Source of the DNA: Amphibalanus amphitrite
Taxonomy: Eukaryota > Arthropoda > Thecostraca > Balanomorpha > Balanidae
Assembly (NCBI RefSeq): GCF_019059575.1
Contig: NW_024882313.1
Coordinates: forward strand, 62,001-126,000
DNA: 64,000 bases
Direction of reading: 5' to 3'
A program made the position numbers and the translations under genes. This document shows, piece by piece, positions 12,011 through 46,700 of the stretch. Numbering within the stretch: the stretch's first letter is position 1; every line of letters begins with the position of its first letter. Under the pieces are notes generated by a model. It was not told where the DNA came from. It searched no databases and saw only the letters and a list, made by a program, of their open reading frames with translations.

Positions 12011-14262
12011 GCCCAGCTGACTGCGGGTCCAAAGATGAAAATTTTGTAGGCGTATCCTGCGCAACTTAGTCAAAAGCGAATTGCATAGGTAGTGTTTAAT
12101 TTGCGCAAGCAGCGGCTCATCCGTTTTGCGTTGGCAGCAAACCACTAATCATAGTTGTTATGAATATCCAAAAGCATTTATTCAGAACACAAACCTGGTT
12201 TTTACAAACAGTTGAGGTGATCAAGGTCATTCAACGCATATTTGTTATTAACAGCTGGAAGTGTGCAAGGTTATTTTCTTTCGTTGTCAGTCAGGGTGAG
12301 TTGTTGGGTTTGTGCCTTGATTTCGCATCTTTTTTTCATGGAAATTATGTATTATGTAGCAAACCTATAAGTTCTAACTGTCTATATGGCGCTGCTAGGT
12401 ATATCTGATAATCTGGCTGTTAATTGTTGAGCATGAGTTGAGCATTTTTCAAAGATGAAAGAATTCCAACTTACCTGGTTTTGGGGATGAAAATATTTTG
12501 CCCATTAGGTGTGATTTTCCACCCAAAATTCCGAAAAATGGAACACTGTAGTCAGTACAGAGAAGAAAAATGCAGGGACAGTCCAAGACAGGTCGAAGAC
12601 TAGCCAGGACAGATTAGGGCTTGGCCACGACAGGGCAGACAGGGCAGACAGGGCGGACAGCTTGAACACGGCGGACAGCGCCAACACGATGTAATTAGTC
12701 CACTGACCGACACACCCAGTGCACAGGGCGGGCCCGTCCCACACACCCCCAGAGGTAGGTCCCAGATGTCGGCCGGCCCGCCCCGACCCGTCTGCCGACC
12801 TTGCTGAACCTGAAAACCGACCCACTGCCACAGAATCACCGCGCCCCGGCGAGCGAGAGCAAGGTTAATCCCACGCAGTCTGCCGCGAGCGGACGGCTGC
12901 AGCGGCGGCTTAGAGCAATGGCCCGATAGGAAGTGAGCTGACAGCCCGCGCACGCCTATCGAAAACCGCACACGGCCAGCGAGCGCCTCAACAAAGACAT
13001 CGAGCGTCGCGCCGAACCAGTATCATATCCAATACGCCCACGTGGCTTTTTCAACTCGTTCAGGGGTTATTGCAGCTTAATCGGTACGCTTTATCTTCCC
13101 CGAAGATCTGCCTGTAAACCAGTTTTGCCATTCAGCGTCCTGAAAGCGCCCGCCTTAGACAGGGCACCGGCATCGCATGCGCGCCCGGCCCGCCTGTGTT
13201 CCAGCAGAGGCGCCGGCCAATGGGGGGCCGCCGCACAGTCGGCTCCCCTAAAATGGAGACGCATTGCATGACGGAATGTTCCCCACGGCTCCCGGTCCAT
13301 TGCCAGGGGTCCCAGTCGCCAGGGCAGTGAAATCTTGGCAACTGACGTCATGCCTAGAGGCGGGCGTGAGCATCGACATATGTATAGCGCCATGACTATG
13401 CATTGCACGGCTTCGGCATACCATTAATTCCCAAGGCAGCCACCAATGACTGAACATTAACTAGGTTGATTTGAGTTCAGCCTTCGACAGCCCTGCCGAC
13501 GTCAGCAGCCAACCGGAGGCCGTGTATGATATAATCAGCCCAGTTTTCTATCTCCTCATCTAAACACCCACACTTCAACTAGACTCCAGCTCTGAATTAT
13601 CGGCTCGATCTCACACGTGTATAAAACAAGTAGACCGACTTAGCACCGGAAGAAAGGAGTGCACAATGGAGGGTGTAACAGCTGACCGGACAACCATTCA
13701 AAAAGCGGTCACGACGACAATTCTTAACGTAGACTGCACTGTCAATATCCTCCGCGTACAGGTAGTCGTAATATACACCACATAAAGCTCTGAATGGTGT
13801 CGCGTGTTTGACGTCATATTTCAATGAGACGTCATAAATGCTGTCACCGTCCGTTGGAACCAGCAGTGAGGAGGAAAACTGACCACACGACCTCACCGGT
13901 CAGTGACATGGTCCTTTCTAAAAACGGTTCGTCATAGAAGCTTTGTCAGTCAGACGTTAGGACAGTCACGCACAGGAACTCGAAAAGTGTTTGTTGTCTA
14001 AAACTCCCACGATGTGTGTAGACATTAACAATGGGCGTGCAAACAGTCAAAGAACACTCTCGTAACAGCTATCGTAAGCCACAAATACTCACGCAATCTA
14101 GCACAAAACCAGCATTAAAACCGACGTCCCGGACAGCTTCCCTACACATCAGCAGCATCCATCTTCCATTCCGTCTCATCTGTTACCTCACAACTTTGTC
14201 ATAAAGACCGCCACCAGCCACTGAAACCCCCCACAGTATCTGAGACCCACCCGGGTACTCAC
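12011..14262. other. Non-coding DNA between the satellite and the TACC exons
   Basis: Probable TACC intron. It contains a small GGGCAGACA tandem repeat at about 12631-12660. A frame of about 100 codons on the minus strand at 13597-13896 has no splice context or recognisable motif, so I do not call it. No coiled-coil coding exon was found here. Confidence 0.5.
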
Positions 14263-36506
<22,244 letters not shown>

Positions 36507-38090
36507 CTGCCGGCAGCGGGTCAGCCGTCAGGTCAGGTGAGGTCAGGTCAGATGAGGTAAGACTTAGAGGCAACAGGAAACAAGAAAAACGATTAAATGA
36601 AAGTAGTAAAAAATAAAACCAGTTCTGCTAAACATATCACGACATCAGGTCAGGCCAGGTCGGGTCAGCACAAGCCAGAAAATAAATGTCACATTGCATA
36701 ATTGGGTCCAATGTCAGACTTATGATTATTTTAGGGTTTAGCTGAGTAAGGTAAGGTCAGCTGTCAGCACCGTCCCTAACCAGCGTATCTCCCGTCCGCT
36801 CGACCCGTCTGGCCCACCACGGCAGACCGACTGCCATCGCCTGCCCCTGGCTGGTGTATCGAGCGCCGCGGAGCCGGGGCCTCACGAAGGTCAGTCACGG
36901 TCACGGACTGCACCGACTCCTCTCCGACGGAGGCTGGACCAGATCCAGGCGGGAGAGAGGGAGGGAAGCCAGGCAAAGAAATGTGGGAATGCTAGCATAA
37001 AAACCCATCAGAAAGCGATGTCGTCGAGGCAGGAGGTGGAGGAGCAATATGTTTCGCTGAATCATCAAGTAAAATTTGGTTACGTGCAGCGCTTTTACTG
37101 AAAAACTCCTTAAATTTACCCATTACACCAAAAAAGCTTTTACACAGTCACTCATTCCTGCACAGTGCAAAGTGCACATCATAGCTCCCAATACGCACAC
37201 GCTCACCACTAACCGGCGCACACGCATCATACACGCACCCGGTACCGTCGCCCAGCTGATCCGATGTTGATGTAAACAGTGCGTGGCTCATTGATCAGCT
37301 GATCACTCGCGCACGCACCGAACGCACTGCCGCTATCACGAGTAGCCTGATACACTTGGCTAGTATAGCATGTTCCTCTCACTAGCCTCGACTACACTAT
37401 CACACACCATAGCGTAACGAACCACGACTGGTCAGGAGGGAGGTCCGGGCCATCGCCCCGGGCGCAGACAGACAGACCCGGTCACCTCCTCAGCCGCCGA
37501 GTCAGGATCAATACGGGTGGCGGCGGCAGCGGCGGCGGTCACGGCGCACCACCTCCCTCTCCCCGACACAGGTGGCTGGTCTCACGGGCCAGACGACGGG
37601 GTAGGGGTGGAAGCAACGACGAAAGGGGGTCGGGGGGGGGGGGGGGGTACGGGAGCCATGGGATCCGGGGTCATGAGAGAAAGGAACCAGAGCAATGGTA
37701 GTCAGGAGCCATGGGAGTCGGAGTCGGAGCTCGGGGGACGAGACCCATGTGAGCCCGGAGCGAGCCATGGTATCCAGGAGCCATGGGAGTCGGAGTCGGA
37801 GCTCGGGGGACGGGAGTCGCGTGAGCCAGGAGCTATTGTACCATCAAGGAGCCATGGGAGCCAGGGGGCACGGGAATAGGGAGCCAGGAGCCACGGGACG
37901 ACAAAATGGAATGAATGAGTGACGCCCAAGGACAGGTAAAATTCAAAACCGATTTCCTCAGTGCAACAAATAACGATTACGATGAAAAAATTAATGGGTA
38001 CTAAGGTAATGCAAAAATTTGGATATTGATGAACAATGATAACAAAGTCACACACAAAAACGTGCTTGGTGCTGTGGTCGATGACTGATA
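36507..38090. other. Intergenic DNA with short repeats
   Basis: It holds (GGTCA)n-type sequence at about 36528-36562 and a 16-base G run at 37632-37647. A 72-bp tandem unit (GGAGCCATGGGAGTCGG) has copies starting near 37703 and 37775 and a partial third near 37847. No gene was found. Confidence 0.55.
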
Positions 38091-38127
38091 GGTTCGGTAT
38101 ACGAGTACGTATCCATCCATCCGTATC

Positions 38128-38310
38128 AGACTGGTGTTTGATTCAACCGTGATTGAATCGATTGGATTGAATCAAACAAAATTTGTTGGATCAAAAAGAT
38201 TTGATTCACCATCAGGATTGTTCGATTCACAAGCCATGATTGAATCAAACGAATTGGGAATCAGGGTTGATTGAATCAAACAAACTAACGATTCATGAAC
38301 TTAAAAAAGT
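38128..38310. repeat. Cluster of GATTGAATCAA palindromic repeats
   Basis: TTGAATCAAAC, TTGATTC and their complements occur about ten times in under 200 bases. The AT-rich inverted motifs suggest a decayed short inverted-repeat transposon, but no clear ends were found. Confidence 0.5.
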
Positions 38311-39270
38311 TGAACTGAACATAGTTCATTATCAACAAATGTTAACACTTCCACCATGTGATGATCATTGCATGACAACAAAAAGAACACAACAAATACA
38401 ATAATATCCCTGATATTTTTGAATGAGTGGGTTTCCTTACGTTTTTATTTCCTTTGCAATTTGATTATAAGCATGTTTGATTTAGCCGATGAAACCGGCA
38501 CTAAGTTTATAGATAATGGTGATATTAGACTGCACTGGAAAACGACAGGAATCTAGGATATATTACGATATCTAGTACAATTGCGATAGCCAATACACTT
38601 TGCACCCTGGCCGACGACAACGGCAATCAAAGGTCGGGAGCTCCAGACGACTGAGCTTTGTGGGATATGTTACTCAAGGCCCAGTGATCAAGCGGGTCTC
38701 GCCCTGCCCCGACCTTGTCACAGGCTGTACCGGTCCTCCTTCAATAATGGACCCTAGAAAGATGGGTGGGTTCAGCAACGAGAACGTACCGACCAAGACT
38801 CATTCGTCTGCTTCTACTGGTGAATGCTCAGCAAAGCAGTAAGCACAATAGGTAATGTTAAGGCCTTGGCACTTGGCAGAGACATTATGTTGTGAAATTT
38901 GAGCTGTCCGTTATGTCGAGGGCATGTTGATCTGGATTTATGCTGACTGCACTACAGACTTCAACACAGCCAGAGATGTGGGTACATGTTTTGCCATACT
39001 CTAACTGAAAATGATGCACAGCCCAGAGACTTCTTTGTCTAACTCTGGACAAGAGGGCAAAGAGCATAAGGACCAAAAGACTGAACCAGTGGTAGTTGAA
39101 CACAGAGCAGACACAATCGAGCATTAGAAAATACCATTTCTGCATACAAGTAATAGTAATAGATGATAAATATCCTCCTGTTCAAAGTCATCCTTGCTCC
39201 TTAACCTAGCCTGTTTTATTGTTCATTTGTTTCATGTTTTGGCCTCTGGCCTCCCAAAGCCCCGCCAACA

Positions 39271-39292
39271 GTAAGGTAAGGTAAGGTAAGGT
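39271..39292. repeat. (GGTAA)n run, possible LINE tail
   Basis: Four GGTAA units follow a CCCCGCCAACA segment. Short pentameric tails of this kind often mark the 3' end of non-LTR elements, but I could not see coding sequence upstream. Confidence 0.4.
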
Positions 39293-39605
39293 TTATGAGG
39301 GCTTACTGGCTCATTGACTGCAGTGGTTATTCTGTGGCCAATAGCCAGTTAACACACTTGGATGCTGCCACTGTGGTAGCACCCAATGTTGCATTCTCAA
39401 TTGGACATGTTACTGGATGATAATGAGAATACTAGACCCAGTGACTTAAAAATCCTAAACATACTCTAGGACAAGCCTGGACCCTGTTCAAGTGTCCATG
39501 GCCGCTGCAGTTCCCGCAGTAAAAAGGCAGGGCCGGGGGCTTCAAATGAAGATTTAATTTATGAAGAAGAAACAATGAAGAATTAACTTAGCTGGCAGCC
39601 CATCA

Positions 39606-41123
39606 CAGTAGGCGGAACTATGGTCATGAGTACCCAAATATAGGAACGTTCCCATTTTTGGGAACGGAGTTCCCAAATATGGAACGGGCGTTCCCATTTA
39701 TGAGAACGGAAGGCAATTTTTCGGCCGTTCTCCCACTAAAACTCAAAAGTGCATCAAGTCTCAAAAAAGTGCACGCTGATTTAAGTATCTACTAAATCTC
39801 CGTAAAGTTATCTTTAATCTGACCGTGGAACAAGGAAATTGACCGTGGAATGATATTTTTAATGATTTTTTGAAAATGACAGAATGGTGGAAATATGGGT
39901 TATACGACATTTAGCATGCAATTTTAAGGAAAATGAAGCATTTTTTAGTTTGAGGTAAAGTATAATAATTTTCGCCTGGTTATGAACTTTCATACTATCG
40001 ACACCAGATGCTGACAAATGCAAGCGAAGACGCGGACGGTCCCGAGGTAATATTGTTGACTTTTGTGTCGGGGCGGACGACCGCGTGGAACGTGAGTGAA
40101 TTTACCGAGCTACTGTTGTAAACTCAGTTTAAGCGGTTGAAAATTATCCAGCTGTATTTTATCATCCCGGAAAGACATATTTTATTTGGATGCTAGCTGT
40201 TTAGAGTTGTTTTATAAGGAGCGTCATGAGCGTGGTTTTTGTCTTCCGTGTTTCTAAGCGTGATCGTTTTGGGGGAATTTCTCTTATATAGCTCGCTCTG
40301 TGTGGTTTATTTATAATTTTTATGCTGATTTCGATAATTCCTCGTGCCCATCCTACCAGGCCTTTTGCCACTTACACTCATCAAGAAAGGAAAAAACTAG
40401 ATTTTCATTGGGACTAGGTGTTTTGAGGGTGTAACATATTCAGCGTTCCCATTTTTGGATACTTCCTTGTACTCGTCAACTATCGGTGATAAACAGACAG
40501 GTGCTTGACACGTCTCCACCCTCAGCGCGGACGGTGGATATAGGTATGGAAGACCTTGTTGAACATCGCTGAGCGTTGTGAATTACGTAATCCAGCAGAG
40601 GGGGGCGTGCCCGCTGCGAGATCGACGGGAATAAAAGCGCAGAAGACCGGGCGAAACATGCGACGGTCTTGCCGGAAAGGTCATCTGATGATTGTTGCGT
40701 TAATAATAATTTGCGGCGTTGGACGTGATGCTTGTTAATGAAAAGAGCCCCTGAAAGGCGTCGGTGAAATCGTTCCCAATTTTGGGTACGCCGTTCCCAT
40801 AATAAGGAACGCTTGCAGCGCCAGTGTACGAGAGCGTTCCCAAATTTGGGCTCGCGGCCCGGATGATGGACTGCTTTACAAATAGGGGAACGATTCGAAA
40901 CTACGATGGGCCTTACAATATCAAACTCTTTCCCAACAATATTGAGACAAATATCAGGCGGTTCACGATCGTTTTATATTTTTTGGACGTCATTTAACGG
41001 TTCTTTTTCTTGTTTTAAATAATGCCTACATGGCGTTCCCATATTTGGGTTTATCGTTCCCAAACATGGGAACGAAAATGCGTTCCCGAAAATGGGTACG
41101 CTTGACCATAGTTCCGCCTACTG
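39606..41123. mobile_element. Non-autonomous DNA transposon with long inverted ends and ATCA flanks
   Basis: The left end CAGTAGGCGGAACTATGGTC and the right end, read on the other strand, match over 20 bases and more loosely beyond. ATCA flanks both ends (39602-39605 and 41124-41127), consistent with a 4-bp target duplication. The subterminal zones are packed with GTTCCC...GGGAAC palindromes. No transposase frame is seen in the 1.5 kb. Superfamily not assigned. Confidence 0.8.
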
Positions 41124-41385
41124 ATCAGGCCACAAACAGACAGCAGTTCTTGCCATCTGTGTGTCGCCTGATTGACCTCCAGCTAAGCCTCGCTTTTTTA
41201 TATCAGGAGCTGCTGCGCCCGCACACACTTGAAAAGGGCCCTGTTTTGGCATAAATTGAAATGTCCAAATATCCAGTTCATTTTCAAGCGACACCTGAGT
41301 CGAGCCTGTTATTATGTAGTAGTCATTGTCAATGTCAAAGACTGCTCACAGTCCGCAGTCTACTTTTCACCCGAAATGTCTTCTA

Positions 41386-41388
<3 letters not shown>

Positions 41389-41447
<59 letters not shown>
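41389..41447. repeat. (TA)n microsatellite
   Basis: Almost 60 bases of alternating A and T. Confidence 0.97.
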
Positions 41448-41448
<1 letters not shown>

Positions 41449-41686
41449 AAGCACGTTAATTCTTAAAATTGAACTTGAAATGGAAAAATCGAGCGCAGCG
41501 GAGCAGAGCAGACTGCCTGAAGTGAAGCTTACTGGATCCGACAGAAGTTGAGGTTGAGTTAAGGCAGCACGTAACGACTAAGACGAGTAATCATTAAAGT
41601 GAAACTCACCTCGCACCGTCAGCTTGAATTACACGATTGATATTATCGCGGAAATTACAAATGCACCTATACTTTACATCCGATTT

Positions 41687-41688
<2 letters not shown>

Positions 41689-41721
<33 letters not shown>

Positions 41722-42885
41722 TGGCCCTAACTTACGTTACTGGCCTCGCGAGGAGGGCGGCGACCTAACTACGCCGCGCAAAAGAAACCGGCCGTCCTAA
41801 CTAAGACCGGTGGCCACTTTTACTGCAAGACAACATGGGAAAACCCATATCCATGTACTATGCCATGAATATGGGGAAAAACCCATGAATTTACGTTAAG
41901 ATACATAAATGACAGTGAGACTTACCGTTAAATTGATGTTTGTGAGGGGAGGGAAGGAGGAAGTTTGTGAATGGTAATTGGTAGGGTTACGATGTTACGA
42001 TAAAAGTTGGATGATAGGAAAGGTTTGAAGAGTGGAGGATATGTCGCTGCCGCTGTTGAGGGCCGATTGTTGTACCCGGGCCTGTGGTCGCCCAAACCCG
42101 GCCGCTGCCGCTGTTCAGCGGCCGGGTCCGTGACTGAAGAATCCTTGGCCGCTGCTCGTCGTTGTGCAGTGGGTGAAGGGACAACCCCAGAGTATGTGGA
42201 CAGTTCCTTGCGATGATAGCGAGAAGGATGAAAAAAAAAACGCTTTTCGCATTCGTTCGGCGACTATATATTCTTTGTAATGCGGTATGCCTAAGGCCAA
42301 GTAATGGTGCTTACTTTACAGTTTGTCGGAATAAGGTGAGTTTAAGACAAAATCAAGTACTAGATCAGTTAGTGCTGGATCATCTCCGAGAAGAGTCGGA
42401 AGATCGTTTCTGAGGCGATATTTTGTAAGGTAGTTGTTGATATGTTTTCGTTCGTTGCGGAGGACTGTGCATCCGATTAGAATGTGTTCAACCGTAATGC
42501 GTGTGTTGCATGTTTGGCACATTGGTGGGTCCGTCCTTTCGAAAAGATGACAGTGGGTGAAACGAGTATGTCCGCATCGTAGCCTTGCCAGTGTAACCTC
42601 GCGAATCCTATTTGGCTGGTTGCAAGTTGTCCAGGATGTAAGATTTTGCTTGATCGCATATAAATGAGGAGAGTGGGTTTGATTCCATTTGTTTTGTAGG
42701 TAAGTATTAAATTTTGTTCGGAGTTTGTGGCAGACGTCCCCGATCGAGAGAGGCACCCCACTAGGGTCTGCTCTCATTGCTCCTTCCTTAGCGAGGGTGT
42801 CTGCCAGCTCATTCCCTGCGATGCCACAATGACTTGGCACCCAAAGAAAAGTTATATGCTGACTTTCGTCTAGTTCTAGTAGCAT
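41689..42885 (-). mobile_element. 5'-truncated non-LTR retrotransposon (LINE) with RNase H domain
   Basis: The minus strand at 42885-42316 encodes the C-terminal part of a LINE ORF2. It has the RNase H end motif FLWVPSHCGIAGNELAD and TLAKEGA, then a Cys/His segment (RLRCGHTRFTHCHLF, CQTCN, EHILIGC). The frame is open for 189 codons to a stop. About 600 bases of 3' untranslated sequence follow, then a poly(A) tail, seen as the T run at 41689-41719. RNase H in this position fits I, R1 or Jockey-like clades. The reverse transcriptase and endonuclease are missing. The well-kept frame suggests a fairly recent insertion. Confidence 0.88.
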
Positions 42886-43677
42886 TTTGTGGATTCAAAT
42901 TCTTCGGAGCGCCGCCGCCGCCAGATAATAACAATCCCGCGCAGCATTTGAAACATTCAAGGTACGAAATATCTTTTTGATCACAATCTACTTTAAAGCC
43001 ACAATTTTCTGGGAATTATACCTGAAAATTTTTCAATTAAATAATTTGTCAATAAACCAAAGGAAGCATGCGAAATACATTTATTTTCTGTTTTACGTAA
43101 AACGTTTACAAAAGTACTGGGAAAAGAAACTAGTTTTCCTAGTTTTATTATTTTCTACTTCTAGATTTGTGTAAATTTGCTTTTATTTAGTGCCTCTGTG
43201 CATCTTATATGAAGTATTCACAATCACTTTTAGAAAGTTATTATTTACAATAACAAATTTGATAACTATTAGGGAGAAAATAAATCATTTTGGAAAAAAG
43301 TTTCCCCGTTTAGTTGTGTTTCTAGAATGATTAATGCGCAACAATTTGGTATAATATGAAGCGGCAGCCATTAATTTCGGCTGGGTGCTGAGTGAAGACA
43401 TTCGGGGAAAATTGTATTTTTTTGGCGTGGCATCGCCACGCAAGCCTTGGTTACTACATCCCAAAGTAAATTACTCTTGGGTGGATAACTCCCCCAAGAG
43501 TTGTACTTGTATTCGCCCGTCAAGCACTGATATTAGTCAGTCATCGTTCGAAGAGCATTGCTCATCCTTTTTTATACCGATCGTCGCAAATATGGCTTGC
43601 TAAAATGAAGCTAACTCAGAGAGGAAACGACGCGCCTGCATGCGTGTGCAACGCTTCATTCTATCTTCTGTTCATTG
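42886..43677 (+). other. RNF10 upstream region
   Basis: This is AT-rich DNA between the LINE and the first RNF10 coding exon. No CpG island, TATA box or untranslated exon could be fixed by eye. Confidence 0.4.
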
Positions 43678-43774
43678 ATGCCAATAGAAGACTCAAACAT
43701 GGAGAAAAAGAATGTCAGCAAAGCATCTGTGCTGACAAAATGTAATCCTGATCCGAAATCTAAGCAGAGTCTGG
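43678..43774 (+). CDS. RNF10: RNF10 exon 1
   Basis: It starts MPIEDSNMEKKNVSKAS and ends at donor GTCTGG then GTAAGG, phase 1. Human RNF10 also starts MPL and has an MDKNSGS stretch, which matches in style. The split Glu codon joins exon 2 in frame. This is the least certain exon of the model. Confidence 0.65.
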
Positions 43775-46700
43775 GTAAGGATTTTTGGGAGTTTGAGCCC
43801 TCCACAGCTAAACCGATTCCTCAATGTGCATGCATGATTCCAGATAAATGTGAAATGTGAGGTGTCACTTTACAGCTTAGGTTTTAGCAGAGCAAGCAAT
43901 TATTTGGAGTTTGAGTTTGGGTATATACCACTTTTCACAAAACTGCCCTTAGAAGCTGAGGCATTATATGCCAAGCATCAACCTTATCAGTTTGAGATAA
44001 GATATGACTAAAAACTGCATAATATTCTTTGGTTAGTCTTCTGTAAGTTGTTTGCTACCTTTATTTTCTAAAAAAGAAGTAGCTCAATAGAATTCACCAG
44101 GAAAATTGACTCTGAACACCCAATGTTTAGACTTTCCCAATAATTTGAGGCTATTTGACCTAGTCTTAGTCATGACCTTAGCCCTGCCTAAGTCTAATAT
44201 ATTTTTGGTCTGAATCACCAATGTGTAGCTCACCATTGATTTCTGATGTTGAATTGATCATCGCAAAGTTTGTTATTCCTTCTATCCTATTCAGCAGGCA
44301 GGCAGTGTGTGATGATGTTGGTTGGTCTGGGATGACCTTGACATTTACCTGCACGGACCTTGACCTTGAGATTCCAGATCTATCATATTTTGTGTTGCTG
44401 GTCTATAAATATGTTTGGGCTGAACTTTGGCAAATAGTTTTTTGCAAAGGCTTATAATGCTCAAACTTGTAATTTTGATCTTTGACCTGATTGCTGACAT
44501 GAACTTTATCTCTGGCATAATTGGCATTTTGGTGGTGAAGAATTAACTTAAAAGAACTTTGCATCTTCTGTTTTTAACATTTTTCTATACCGGCCTATCT
44601 GTCTGCTGGAAAGCTTTATTCTAACCTGGTATTCTCACCTGGTAGGGTTCTCAGAGGAGGAGAGTATTTAGGGATTCCTGAAATCAACTTCAAATTTCCT
44701 ATTTTAGTACTACACTTGATCATTTAGGAGAACGGTTTCAAGGTATGAGTTCTGTCCTCCCTAATTAACTTTAGATTCTTAAACCACATAGCTGATTACC
44801 TATTTGTATTGGTAGTGCAATCAGTATTCAGTAGGTACATGTTTGCTAATTTTGTCACCCCAGGCCAGATGACCCCTGGGGTGACAAACCTGAACATCCA
44901 CATGATGATCACCTGTCCCGCTGTGCCGGCAGAATACAATGGCAATGGTCGAGGCGGCGGCTGTCGAGGCGGTCGGCGTCCGGCGGGTTTCGGAGGAGGA
45001 GCGGCGGGCGGCGCGGCGGTCGGACGGAGGCCGCAGCCGCAGCGCTCCCGACAGGTGGCCGACAAGCGGCCGCGGGAGCGCGCCCAGCCCGCTGCGGGCG
45101 CTGAATACGGTCATCGAGAACAGGTGCGGCACGCTCTTATTATTATTCCAGTAATGCGATATAGTGCTCCTGTTTACCCCCTATATGGTCTAGTGGATAA
45201 GGCGTCCATCTAATAAATCGGTCGCAGTGAGTTGCGGCCGGAGCGCTCCACGCCGTTGGTCCGCGCTTCCTTAACGATTCAGCCAGCTGGTAACTGGCGA
45301 GAGAATGTCACGCTAGGCCCGGGAGGACCGTGTCGTCATCTACCTGCGATACGTTTCACTTTCAAATAAATTATTCCGGTGAACCAATCTCGGGCAAGGT
45401 CGGGTGTGGGACGTGGGTCCGTGGTGTCATTCGCATTAAGTACCGCGTAGCATGGCACCAGGTCCTGAAGTCAACCATTCATTCAGACAAAATATCTATA
45501 AAAATCAGTAAATGGTTGATTTTGGCTTAGTCGTCCAAGTCTCTCCCCTCCCACTCCCTGCTACCTAGTTAGCTACCGATGTTTACGTCTAACGCTTGGT
45601 TTCGTCTGTGTGTTCAGGTAGCTGACGCCCGGGAGTCCAATTCTGCGATCAACCGAGGCAGCAAGAAAGGCTTCCAGGACGTCAGCTACTTGGTCAACTT
45701 CCGTTGTGAGTCTGCGCGCGACGCGCACGCGGAGCGGTACTCCGGCTCCCAGTGGCACCAGCAGCGCTACGGGGGCTACCAGCACCACGAGCCGCGCCCG
45801 CAATGGGCCGCCAGCCGCGTGTTCCGACCCAAACACGTCAAGGAACAGTACCTGCAGGCCAGGTGAGACGGGAGAGGAAGAGCTCGGGAGAGGAGAGACT
45901 GGAGGCGTAGTGTGGTGTTGTCGCTGTTGTTGGAAGGTGTTTAGTAGATATGCTGATTTATTATCGTTTTTCAGTGTTTTTTTTTCAGAATGGTTATTAT
46001 AGTAGAATGTTCCTGGTTATGAAAGAATGAAAATCCGAATAGAATGATGATTCGGTCATAAGACTTTCCAAGGCTACTGAAAGATAGGACAGCGCGGCTC
46101 TTCTCTGATCGAACATCCACGATTCACATCGCAGTAAATAATATCACCACAAACATTTCTCGGCTAGACTTGACCTTGTACTAGTCTTACGTAAAAAAAA
46201 ACGCTCGCGCAGCACCGACTATCGATCGATAACGTGATAGTGTCAATTGCCGCTTTCGAACAATGAACTGAACAGTGAGGTCGTCAGCAGTTTCTTCTAA
46301 AAGCGCACACACATTCCTTCATGTTGAAAGGGCTCATCGCATTAACCCGCGCACCGACGGGGGTCTGCGCCAACTTCGCACCGACGGGGGGGGGGCGGAT
46401 GACCGCCCCCCCCCCTGAGATCTCGAGAACGAAGCAAGATAGCGACAAGCGGTAAACGGCATCGGATACGCACGGCCAAGATCTACAATTTTTACTAAGG
46501 TCATTTTCAGGTCAGGTCAAAGATGACGTCACAGGGGTCGAAAAAGTCAAAATGGCGGCGCTAGATATGGAGAGAGTTTTTCTCGAATAACTTTCGAATT
46601 AGTCAAGATAGGAACAAACTAAGGGCATCATCGTATCGTGATCCTCTCGTCAATCCGCATCGAATGATATATATGTTGACCTCGAAAGGTCAAGGTCAAA

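Noticed and set aside
13597-13896. 99-codon minus-strand frame (VPTDGDSIYDVSLKY...)
   Set aside because: Looks protein-like, but has no splice sites in phase with TACC exons and no recognisable domain.
44809-45154. Alternative frame of RNF10 exon 2 starting MAMVEAAAVEAVG
   Set aside because: It ends in phase 2 at the shared donor and cannot join exon 3 in frame, while the EYNGNGRGGG frame does.
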